Shown piece by piece: positions 22,670 through 32,895 of a stretch of 64,000 nucleotides of DNA; the stretch's first letter is position 1, and every line of letters starts with the position of its first letter. The notes beneath the pieces were generated by a model that had not been told where the DNA came from, did not search any database, and was given only the letters and a program-made list of their open reading frames with translations. The stretch lies in assembly GCF_026151205.1 (NCBI RefSeq), contig NC_087073.1, positions 10,578,636 through 10,642,635 on the forward strand, read 5' to 3'. Source of the stretch: Bolinopsis microptera (Eukaryota > Ctenophora > Tentaculata > Lobata > Bolinopsidae). The translations under genes and the position numbers were made by a program.

Positions 22670-25600
22670 TTACTTAACATTGGCCCACACGTGGATGCGT
22701 CTAGCACAGTAATCTATCAGTTCGCCCAGAGTAGCTACGTTAGCTCCAATAAACAGCCCCAGATTACCCCCCACATCTCCCAGTAAGTTCATGGTAGTGT
22801 AAGCAGGAACTTTCTGCACGTTCTCTATAGCCAGCGTCTCAAAGTACACGTGCAGCCTGATAAAGTTCTCTCTCAGGTCAGATACTGTATTGTAATCCTC
22901 GTTGAGTCCCAGTAGCTTGGTAGCCGCGTTAAGTGGGGGGTACTGCGCGCGCGACAACTTGTACTCGTAGTACGTGTCCGTACACGGGTCAATACACCAG
23001 CAGCCCTTAATCCTATCCTCGTAGAAACCCTGGTGGATTCGCTTTATCACCTTGACAGTGCAGTCGTGGTGTGTGAACAAGCTGCAGATGGTGATGTTCT
23101 CCAGAGGCATGTGACTCTGTTTACATTTGCATTCCTCGTCCAGGATCTGGGCGTGGCATTCCAGCTGACACGCTACCTGGGTGTTTGGATCGTAATAAAA
23201 CTAAACTGGTAGTTTTAATTAAATACATAATAATATTATATATGAATAATATTATATATATGAATAATGTGAATAATAAACTTTACCACGGAGTAAGTGG
23301 TGTTGTTCATGAGAGGACGGGAGGTACAGTTAAAATAGGGTTGTCCCAGGTTGTTTATACGGAGTGTCCGTGTGCTGATGTACGCTTCACTTCCTGGAGG
23401 GATTGCTAGACCGTATTCCTTGATCAGCGGGGGCTCCTTGTAGTGGTGCAACATCACTTTTATTCCTGTTAATGTTGTGATTTACGATTTGTTTTTAACA
23501 CTTTATTTAAACAAATTATTTAGGAAATCCCTTTAGCGATGCTTTGTTTCAACGAAGAATACAATTCATGGTTGCTCAGCATCACACAACCCAGGTTACC
23601 ATAGTTATTCAGCACTTACCCGCACTCTCCTGGGTATCAGCGTATTCTGACTGGTTGATGTTAATTATAAAAGTGGCCCCGAAATCATTTCCGGTCCTCT
23701 TGACAGTCTTGGTGCCATCAGCGTTGAAAGTGTAGCAGACCCCCAGCTCAGTCCGTCTCTCCGTGATATGCTCTCTGATATCCACCTCCCCATCTGTCAA
23801 TTCCTCCTCGTCAAATATAACTTGCTTGAACATGTCATATATACCGTGTTTACCCGACTTCTCCAAATCCAGAATTAGCAGCTGTTTGGCTGTTCTGTTG
23901 TCTGCCTCTGTTATAGGCCTGGTGGAGGGTTACCATAGTTACAAGACCTGGTGGGGGTTACAGTTACAATGAACAGGTTACCATAGTTACAAGACCTGGT
24001 GGGGGTTACAGTTACAATAAACAGGTTACCATAGTTACAAGACCTGGTGGGGGTTACAGTTACAATAAACAGGTTACCATAGTTAAAGACCTGGTGGGGG
24101 TTACAGTTACAATAAACAGGTAACCATAGTTACAAGACCTGGTGGGGGTTACAGTTACAATAAACAGGTTACCATAGTTACAGGACCTGGTGGGGGTTAC
24201 AGTTACAATAAACAGGTAACCATAGTTACAAGACCTGGTGGGGGTTACAGTTACAATAAACAGGTAACCATAGTTACAAGACCTGGTGGGGGTTACAGTT
24301 ACAATAAACAGGTAACCATAGTTACAAGACCTGGTGGGGGTTACAGTTACAATAAACAGGTTACCATAGTTACAAGACCTGGTGGGGGTTACAGTTACAA
24401 TAAACAGGTTACCATAGTTACAAGACCTGGTGGGGGTTACAGTTACAATAAATAGGTAACCATAGTTACAAGACCTGGTGGGGGGTAACAGTTACAATAA
24501 ACAGGTTACCATAGTTACAAGACCTGGTGGGGGGTTACAGTTACAATAAACAGGTAATCATCGTTACAAGACCTGGTGGGGGTTACAGTTACAATAAACA
24601 GGTAACCATAGTTACAAGACCTGGTGGGGGTTACAGTTACAATAAACAGGTTACCATAGTTACAAGACCTGGTGGAGGGTTACAGTTACAATAAACAGGT
24701 TACCATAGTTACAAGACCTGGTGGGGGTTACAGTTACAATAAACAGGTTACCATAGTTACAAGACCTGGTGGGGGTTACAGTTACAATAAACAGGTTACC
24801 ATAGTTACAAGACCTGGTGGGGGTTACAGTTACAATAAACAGGTTACCATAGTTACAAGACCTGGTGGGGGTTACAGTTACAATAAACAGGTTACCATAG
24901 TTACAGGACCTGGTGGGGGTTACAGTTACAATAAACAGGTAACCATAGTTACAAGACCTGGTGGGGGTTACAGTTACAATAAACAGGTTACCATAGTTAC
25001 AAGACCTGGTGGGGGTTACAGTTACAATAAACAGGTTACCATAGTTACAAGACCTGTTGGGGGTTACAGTTACAATAAACAGGTTACCATAGTTACAAGA
25101 CCTGGTGGGGTTTACAGTAACAATAAACAGGTTACCATAGTTACAAGACCTGGTGAGGGGGGGGGGGGGGGGGGGGAGGTGACAGTTTCTATTGGCGAGG
25201 CAGTTGGTGGTGTAAATGCGGTGATTTTAAAATTTTAAACTTTTTTAACCACATTTATATTCACAGCATAAAAAAGTAATATAAATACTAACAAGCCGAG
25301 TTCATCAAGAACGTCCGGCCCCCAGACCCTCGCAATCTCGTACTTCTTTACCACTAGATTCTCCGACTGGTTCAACCAACTCTTCCTGGAACAGTTAAAT
25401 TATTAGATCACCCATTCAACTCATCAGTCAATACTTGAATAATTGGCTCTCTGTGTAAAATTAAAATTCTGTTTTGAGGTACGAAATTGTGTTTTGATAC
25501 GATTCATGAATTGCAACCTATAATATTATCTTCATGTAACCTATATATAACTCCTCATACCTGTATTTGTTAAGATTGCAGATAGTGATGGCTGGCATGG

Positions 25601-28053
25601 TGAGTTTACCCCCTATGTTATATGTAAAACTCAGCTGTGAGGAGGTATCAAACGCGAAGTATTGGGTAAATGCAGCGTGGATGTTTGACAAGGCGTACCT
25701 GAAATAAAGTAAATTGTTGGAAACAATTCAGAAGTAAGTTATAAATAGTAATCTTTCTTCGCTCTTTATGAGTGGGTCGATCATATAGTTTGATAGTTGG
25801 TGACGAAGTGAGAGTCTTAGTTTAAGCTAATTACAACACTACAAATCTATTACATTTATTGAGCTATGTAAGTTATTGTAACGTCCTGTCTATGACAAAG
25901 GCGTGTTGTCGAAACATCGACAACTAATTGCTTTGAAACACCGAGTAGAGACTCTTACTTCGTCACCAACTATCAAACTATAAGTTATAAATAAGTTAGA
26001 AAAAGTTAAAAATAAATAAGTTATAAATAAGTTATAAATGAGTTATAAATAAGTTAAAAATAAGTCTCACCCGCAGCAAATTACCCAGAACACAAACCAA
26101 AGAACTCTTCTGAAAGGAGGACTGTCCTCTTCAAATATAAACCTGTCAATTAGATACTTAACTACCTTACTCGGGAATATTATAGCGGGTTAATTTATGA
26201 CTGGGAAAATTAATAACCGGGAAAAATATGGCGGAATTTCCCAAAACCCGCCAAATTATCCCGGTCATGTATTTACCGGTGGCCGACCTTTCAAGTTTTT
26301 TTTCAGAGGTCAACAAATTTTCAACCGAAATTTCTGTTTTTGTTACTTGTTAAAGAAGTTATTTCAATTTACAGTTACTGATATTACTCAGAAATAGAAA
26401 AAAAGACACGTCTAGTATTTAAAGGAAAATAAATCTATAGCAATAATAAGTCAAATCTTCATTAAAGCGTATTCTCATTCTCATTATCGCTGATGTCCCC
26501 TCCATTATCATTATTGATATCCCCCTGCTGCACTGACCGTCAAATTCGAAGTTGTATTGTTGTCTTAACAAGACTTTCATTTTGTCCGCTAATGGGGCTA
26601 CTGCTCTGAAGGTCAGCCGGAGCTTAATTTCCTGTCCACCGCTTGGTATTGGGGAACGTCTTGGCTTTGCATCTTCAACTGCTCCAGTAATCAATCCACC
26701 GTGGACCATGAAATAGTGGCACAGTTTACTCACTTCATGGGCAAGAAAAGTGAGAATCACGGTCCACCCTGAAATCTGATTTCTATAACCAAATTGTGAT
26801 TTTTATAACGAAATTATGGTAGCAACCGCCAATTAAGTTACAGCCCTCCATCCACTGCTTCAAAAGTCTTCTCTAGCACATATGAGACTTCAAAGAAAAT
26901 ATGATGATCACCACCCCCTTGGAACCCCATAATCTGAGTCGGCGGGTTTTTTTATGACTGGTAAAATTTTTGACCGGGAAAAATATGGCGGAATCTTCCA
27001 AAACCCACCACTTTATCCCGGTTATAATAATCCCGAGTAAGGTAGATAGTTGGATACTAGATAGTTGGATACTAGATAGTTGGATACTAGATAGTTGTAT
27101 ACTAGATAGTTGGATACTAGATAGTTGGATACTAGATAGTTGGATACTAGATAGTTGGATACTAGATAGTTGGATACTAGATAGTTGGATGTGTGAATTA
27201 GTTGGAGAATAGAAAATGCGTCTTTTTGTTTCCAAACGTCTCGGCTAGTTTGTGAATGTATTATCACAGATGAGCAACTATTTCACGACCAGTACCCGTA
27301 CAAGCAAGGTACAAGGACCATGGTACTTTGTACCTGTTTAGTGTTTACCTGATAAAGCTAGCTGTGATGGCTTGCATGAAGTCACTAAAGGACTCTACAA
27401 CTGGTTTAGGCGTCTTCTTCAGTTCCTCCGGGTTCAATGTAAGCGTGCTTGGTTCCGCCGTATCACTACCTATCTCACAGTAATTCTCTGCGTTTGTACT
27501 TTCTTGCAATGTTAGTTACGTGATAAAGTAGCTAACTAGCATGCTTGTGAACCACCCTAATGCTCACTCGTTGTGGGTATGACCACAAGTGAGTCCTACA
27601 ATTTAGCAAACTTGTTTTATATTCAACAAACTCCGCCAACTCACCTTTAGCAGCAGCAGCAGCTCGTGCAGCTCTCACAAGATCGTAGTCCTTGTTCTCC
27701 CTGTACTCCTGAAGTGCAGCCCTCTTGCTCTCCTGAAACCCACTCTGGCGGTGTCTCTGACAGAAACTCTGCCCACGTGCAGTGTAATCCCGCGCGGCGC
27801 CCATCTGATCTCGTAACGACACATATCGGGGGATCTCGTCTTGCCAGCTATCCCCACCACAATACCCGGACCCGGGCCGGAATATAACGCTATTGAAGCC
27901 GTAAGAAGGGTCTTGGGAGGGGTGGTAGTAGTGGTCATGGTAACGTGACACGTGCTCGGGACACGTGCTCCGTGACACGTGCTGCGGTGCAGGGCGGCGC
28001 TCGTGGGGCAGGAGCACTGACCCTATAGTGTGGGGCGAGCTTGCACTTTCCAT
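22670..28053 (-). CDS. DEG/ENaC (ASIC-like) sodium channel subunit, 8 exons, nested antisense in hobbit intron
   Basis: Exons 28053-27645, 27487-27349, 26142-26071, 25698-25561, 25385-25293, 23918-23620, 23465-23287 and 23176-22670 join in phase to about 608 residues. In order: a long cytoplasmic N-terminus ending AAAAAK; pre-M1 SFSDFMQAITASFI; M1 RRVLWFVFWVICCG; the post-M1 family motif LTMPAITICNLNKYR; finger/palm LGVCYTFNADGTK and FIININQSEY; GLAIPPGSEAYISTR; a cysteine-rich ACQLECHAQILDEECKCK; and M2 LLGDVGGNLGLFIGANVATL followed by GELIDY. These channels are trimeric, amiloride-type Na+ channels gated by protons, peptides or force; the gating stimulus here is unknown. The filter triplet is Gly-Ala-Asn where the family has Gly-x-Ser. 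A transposon ends 22 bp upstream of the M1 exon, and a 48-bp array fills the intron before exon 6. Confidence 0.93.
23929..25150. repeat. 48-bp minisatellite, ~25 copies, carrying splice-acceptor copies
   Basis: The unit begins GGTTACCATAGTTACAAGAC and continues CTGGTGGGGGTTACAGTTAC plus AATAAACA. It fills the DEG/ENaC intron before exon 6 and ends about 10 bp from the acceptor. Because 48 is divisible by three, a spurious 188-codon repeat frame appears on the plus strand (24672-25238). Read on the minus strand each unit contains AACCCCCACCAG, nearly identical to the real acceptor. Confidence 0.97.
25157..25176. repeat. Run of 20 G at the array edge
   Basis: Homopolymer flanking the 48-bp array, likely derived from expansion of the GGTGGGGG segment of the unit. 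Confidence 0.9.
26165..27042 (-). mobile_element. 878-bp TIR transposon-like element, copy 2 (inverted relative to copy 1)
   Basis: Same termini (CCTTACTCGG) and TA flanks (26163-26164, 27043-27044) as copy 1 at 20898-21757, in the opposite orientation. The central frame (26760-26419) gives the same 113-codon product, with one silent difference seen. It inserted in the DEG/ENaC intron before the M1 exon, leaving about 22 bp to that exon. A 15-bp minisatellite starts at its other end. Confidence 0.87.
27044..27193. repeat. 15-bp minisatellite GATAGTTGGATACTA, ~10 copies
   Basis: Head-to-tail array abutting the transposon's outer TA. Open frames through it on either strand (runs of LVSNY or SWILD) are artefacts. 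Confidence 0.96.
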
Positions 28054-30320
28054 AGCCCTTATCTGTGTACGGAACGATCTTTGTTTAAATTAAAGCAAAT
28101 GCCTGGAAATTGTTAACTGCCTTTTCAATAGAAGTTGAATCTTAATACTCTCAAAGATCGATAGAATGATTAAAGAGCGTTTTCTTAACTCGACAAAAAC
28201 TGAAAGCAAACAAAGATAAACGGTCCATGTGTGCACGATCCAACTGCTAGCACTAAACTTAGATCTCCTTACTAAACCAGTTGTTAAAGGTTTGGCATTC
28301 TTCTATTTAGGACTGATGGGCTTCTGATTATTTAATTGTTTACGTTTTGACCAGTCATTTCGTTTACAATTATCGGTCAACATGCACTATTTGTCACTGG
28401 TGAAATACCTGCCAAGTGTTCCGGAGACACACAATTAGCACATCTTTGGTATCGGACATGATCAAACTGATGTACTTCACATTTATTTCTACGCAATTAG
28501 ATGTTATTAAAGTGATGAGTCAGACTTTAAACATGGACAATTATACTTCTGCAATTGTTTTACTACCGGGGCCAGGGTGAGGGGTGAGGGGGAGGCGGTG
28601 TTGTATGTAGTATGTACTCTTATCAACCTATCCGGCCTTCAGCCGGATTTCACTGTAGCAGTTAAAACGGTTCCAAAGTACGATCATGCGCTTAGTCGAA
28701 GCCCGCATCAGCCTGAAAAAATATGATCAAACATCACCAGTGAGGATAGGGGCCATCTACTTAGGACGTCCGCCAAAATCGCAGATTTTTAGACCACCCC
28801 CTCCTCCTGTCCGGGTGTGTCCGAATTTTCAAAACCACCCCCCTCCCTATTTGCCGGACGAAATAAATGGGACTTTTTAAAAAATTCTGCCAAAATTTCC
28901 GGACGTCCGAATTTTCAGAAACCACCCCCTCCTCCTGTCCGGATTTGTTCAAAATTCCAAAACCACCCCCCTCCCTATTTGCCGGACGTCCTAAGTAGAT
29001 GGCTCCATAAGGAAACACTGTTAAAGAAACACCCGCTGACTCGAAAACCCTGGTGCACATTTTACAGTTTTATAAGGAAAAAATTATTTAAAACTATCTG
29101 GATGTAGGCTATCTAGATTCTAGACTGTTTATTAGATTATATATTGATGATCATGTAAAACTAATTATTACTGGAATGGGTGACTGTTGAGACTTGAGGT
29201 GGAACACCACTTATATAGCACATAATGTAATTTTCTTGCTGCAGTTTGGGCTAGTCAGGGCTAGTTAACTACAGTGAAACCACTTGCGGAGCTGTTTCTT
29301 TGATTGTGTCGGAATAGTTTTTTTACGATAATAACTCTTTCGTACTCATAGTTAATTATTGAGCTTTTTAGTAGTAGACTATTTTGTATTTTATATTTTA
29401 TTACTGGATTAGACACTTACATTTTACATGAGTGATGAGTCTAGTTATACATTACTTTTTCATATGTTATTGATCTGAGGTGTGGCATTGCCAGATCCCA
29501 GTTCAATTTTTAACGGAGTTTTATATTAACAGGAAACGATGTAACAGAGTCAACATATTTTAATGTTGCCATGGGGTGGCAAGTCCCCATACATCGTAGT
29601 CCGATAGTTTCACTGCGTCCTAATCAGGCCGGGATTTAAAAAACAGAATTTCTATCTTTTTAATCCAATTTAACTTCAAATTCATTTTTTATTACTTTAA
29701 ATTTATATCTTATTACTTAGACAAATGAAACGACTGTTAAGAATCGAACTAATCGAATTGAAATCGATACTCGAAGGATTGATTAGATTTCCGAAGATGT
29801 AGTTAGTACTTATTAGATTGGTCACTGGGCCCTTTATACGAAGGTTGCTTAAAATGTTCCATTTCAACGTAGAAATATCGTGAAAATCCCGGTCCCGGCC
29901 GGGATTTCAAATTTATCCCGGTCCCGGCCGGGACAAAATTCCGATCCCGGTCGACCCCTGGTCCTAATATTATAAAATGACATTCATTATTATACTAACA
30001 AAATAGGTAACAGAAATGTGTATTATTATCATAATCATACATTATTAAAAAAAGTCTATTTAAATGAATATTGTTCCTGGAATTCAATTGTATTATTTGA
30101 TTGTGTATAATGTATTATTTACTGAAATTTCTCATTTCTTAATTTGTCCAATATACTATATAATATGCATCCGCTGAAAAATGATCGTATAAAAAAATTT
30201 ATAATACTAAAATAATAGTCAAATTATGAGTGATTTACGGCACTCCTGAATCATGATAATTATTACTGACTTCCAGTTCCCCCTGATTGTATTTATTTAA
30301 TTAACCAGCACACTTTTCAG
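28054..30320. other. DEG/ENaC upstream region and zinc-finger cluster left flank
   Basis: No gene is supported. It contains the 258-bp MITE at 28751-29008 and copies of a GC-rich CCCGGTCCCGGCCGGGA palindromic word near 29890-29950. These also occur in the zinc-finger units. The channel's promoter should lie just above 28053. Confidence 0.4.
28751..29008. mobile_element. MITE-like element with 24-bp TIRs and internal duplication
   Basis: The left end GCCATCTACTTAGGACGTCC is mirrored at the right end as GGACGTCCTAAGTAGATGG. Between them, a roughly 80-bp block (CCACCCCCTCCTCCTGTCCG ... CTCCCTATTTGCCGGACG) occurs twice in direct orientation. Open frames across it are proline-rich artefacts. Confidence 0.8.
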
Positions 30321-31262
30321 ATGTCATGTTGTCACATAAAAAGCGAAGTGAAAACCGAAGAAGAGGATTTGATAAGCAAAACTGAAGGTTTTCTGTGTCC
30401 AGCATGTGGTGAACAACTTTTGAACGAGAAGTATTTCATTGAACATCTCAGGGAACGCCATTATAAACCTGATCTGCAAGTACAAGATGAGGAACACAGT
30501 TTGTTACGTGAATTTACTGGAGGTTCTGTTCATAACAATGGTCATATTACAGAACAAGATGGTTGTTGTGTTCAAAATAAATGTGACTTTAAATCAGAAG
30601 TAAAAACTGAGCAGAGTGAATTTAATGAAGAGGCTGGAGGCTTTCTCTGCTCAGTTTGTGGGGAACATTATGCGGAGGAGGCCAGTTTTATTGAGCATAT
30701 CAAGGATCACGTTAATACTTCAGGCAAACGAAAAAGACCAAGATGTGACGAATTTCAAAGTGATCGGGATAATAGTAGCGAAGTAGCTAATCTGGACTAT
30801 TCTACCATATATCAGAAGAATCCCAATTCTCAAGAAAGTGAAAACCTGTTGAAATGTCCTGATTGTTCGTATACAACAGCTCGTAAATCAAACCTCAGAG
30901 TACATATGAAGACTCACTCGGGAGAGAAACCATATAAATGTCCAGATTGTTCGTATGCAGCAGCTTTGAAATCACATCTCAAAGTACATATGGTGATTCA
31001 CTCGGGAGAGAGACCATATAAATGTCCAGATTGTTCGTATGAAGCAGTTCGGAAATCAGATCTCAAAGTACATATGAAGATTCACTCCGGTGAGAAACCA
31101 TTTATATGTCCAGATTGTTCGTATGCAGCAGTTCGGAGATCAGAGCTCAAAGTACATGTGATGACTCACTCCGGTGAGAAACCATATAAATGTCCAGATT
31201 GTTCCTATGCAGCAGCTCAGAAATCAATCCTCAAAGTACATATGAAGACTCACTCGGGATAG
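30321..31262 (+). CDS. C2H2 zinc-finger protein, cluster member 1 (2 N-terminal + 5 tandem fingers)
   Basis: A 313-codon frame starts at the ATG immediately after TTTTCAG, a conserved acceptor in all members, so a 5' exon is probably spliced on. The N-terminus has two modules, each a KSEVKTE block followed by a divergent C2H2 finger (CPACGEQLLNEKYFIEHLRE; CSVCGEHYAEEASFIEHIKD). A charged spacer with KRKRPR (likely NLS) follows, then five CPDCSY-type fingers (C-x2-C-x12-H-x3-H) joined by HSGEKPYK linkers. It ends THSG at a TAG. It is probably a nuclear DNA-binding regulator; target unknown. Nested in the hobbit intron on the same strand. Confidence 0.88.
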   Translation: MSCCHIKSEVKTEEEDLISKTEGFLCPACGEQLLNEKYFIEHLRERHYKPDLQVQDEEHSLLREFTGGSVHNNGHITEQDGCCVQNKCDFKSEVKTEQSEFNEEAGGFLCSVCGEHYAEEASFIEHIKDHVNTSGKRKRPRCDEFQSDRDNSSEVANLDYSTIYQKNPNSQESENLLKCPDCSYTTARKSNLRVHMKTHSGEKPYKCPDCSYAAALKSHLKVHMVIHSGERPYKCPDCSYEAVRKSDLKVHMKIHSGEKPFICPDCSYAAVRRSELKVHVMTHSGEKPYKCPDCSYAAAQKSILKVHMKTHSG

Positions 31263-31935
31263 AAATAATTCAACTGTTCAGATTGTTCTTTTAAAGCAGC
31301 CCAGAATTCAAATCTACTAAAACCGCAGAAAATGCATGCTTGCCAGACACGAGAGAACTCATACCGGCCAAAAACTATTCAAATTTTTGGAATGATCATT
31401 ATATTAAAAATTGCACCAAAAGTGTATTTTTTGAACATTAGAAGACTTGTACCGGCAAAAAACTGTACAACTACTGTTCCGTGTGTTCATTATGCTCTCC
31501 TTGCTGGAGTTATCTAGTCAAAGAACACATATTCCGGCGAGAAAACTCTGCCCTGATGCTGTAACAACACTAACTAACTAGACATATGGGAACTCGATAA
31601 TAATTAGCAGACTGAGAAATTGTACTTCTGTTATAAGTTCTTTGCGATATATTTGTCTTAATCGTATTATACCTTATCTTGTTTGATTAATAATGAATAT
31701 TTAAATCGACCAGCTTCTATTAGGGATCTAGAGGCACATATTAGGTGCGATGGGTGCGGGATCGCACAATTTACCGTTTTCTGCACATTTCCGCATAATT
31801 TATTGTTTTCCGCACATTTTGTAATTTTCTGCATATTTCCGCATAATCTAGCATTTTCCGCGTAATTTTGCATAATTTTGAAATTTTTGCGTTAAGATTT
31901 TCGAGTGTAAAAACCAAAATATGTTAAAAGTCGGG

Positions 31936-32275
31936 CCCTTTTAGGACCGTGACTCAGGCCCTTTCGGGACCCTGACCCAGGCTCTTTCGGGACCGTGACC
32001 CAGGCCCTTTTGGAACTCATACCTAGGCCACGTGACCCAGTTACCACTTGACCCAGGCCCTTTCGGGACCCTGACCCAGGCCCTTTCGGGACCGTGACCC
32101 AGGCCCTTTTGGAACTCATGCCTAGGCCATGTGACCCGGTTACCACGTGACCCAGGCCCTTTCGGGACCGTGACCCAGGCCCTTTCGGGACCGTTACCCA
32201 GGCCCTTTCGGGACCGTGACCCAGGCCCTTTCGGGACCGTGACCCAGGCCCTTTCGGGACCGTGACCCAGGCCGT
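31936..32275. repeat. 23-bp minisatellite GGGACCGTGACCCAGGCCCTTTC
   Basis: Head-to-tail copies with interspersed longer variants carrying GGAACTCAT(A/G)CCTAGGCCA. It lies in the spacer between zinc-finger members 1 and 2. The minus-strand frame 31892-32146 is an artefact. Confidence 0.9.
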
Positions 32276-32374
32276 TATGGAACCCTCGTCGTTACCATAC
32301 TTCGATTATAGTGTATCAGTTATCATTCGTAACTTTACCACATCATCTGATTACTCTATATCACATCACAACGT

Positions 32375-32627
32375 CATGGACCGTTTCCTAAAGAAACGAA
32401 CAGCTACAGACAGTGACCCATCATCAAGCTCACCACACAAGAAACAGAAGATACCTGCATCAGCAAAACAAGGGGATATCTCAGCAGCTTGGCGAGCTCA
32501 AGAGTTTGGTTCACATTTTTACGAATCTGGGGGGAAACTGTTCTGTAAGCCCTGCAATACAGCTGTGGACCACGCTCGGAAATTAGTCATCCTCAAAAAA
32601 AAGAACTACACCCTCAGTAACACATAA
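32375..32627 (+). pseudogene. Fragment of a CGGBP1/hAT-like transposon protein
   Basis: The frame from MDRFLKKRTATDSDPSSSSP through FGSHFYESGGKLFCKPCNTA and VDHARK resembles the N-terminal zinc-finger region of hAT-derived CGGBP1-like proteins (KLFCKPCN...DHxRK). A shift in the A-run after VDHARK breaks the frame, and nothing similar follows. Family assignment is from memory. Confidence 0.55.
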
Positions 32628-32895
32628 ACAGACCTAAATTTGATAAGAGCGGCGGTTATACGTTTAGAATTTCCAAAGTCCTTGAGAAAATGCAAAAGAA
32701 AACCGCACAATTCCCGCACAAATTCCGAAAAAATCGCCGCACATTTGCCGCATAATTGGTAAAAATTTACCGCACCTTACCGCACATTTTAATGATGTTG
32801 CATTCTGGAAATTATCTGATTTACTATATGCATCTGTTGAAACCTGATCATATAAAACTAAAATAATAGTCAAATTATGAGTGATACACGCAGTG

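Noticed and set aside
22710-23110. Treating the minus frame 23110-22670 as a separate small membrane protein
   Set aside because: It is the last exon of the DEG/ENaC gene; the frame is open upstream to an acceptor at 23176 and joins in phase.
24672-25238. 188-codon repetitive frame GGYSYNKQVTIVTRPG on the plus strand
   Set aside because: It is the 48-bp minisatellite read in frame; the period is divisible by three, and the array lies in an intron of the minus-strand channel gene.
26873-27267. Frames with SSIQL, LVSNY or SWILD repeats on both strands
   Set aside because: 15-bp minisatellite plus transposon edge; low-complexity artefacts.
27666-27938. Frames of 73-87 codons overlapping the first channel exon
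   Set aside because: Shadows of the DEG/ENaC first exon in other frames.
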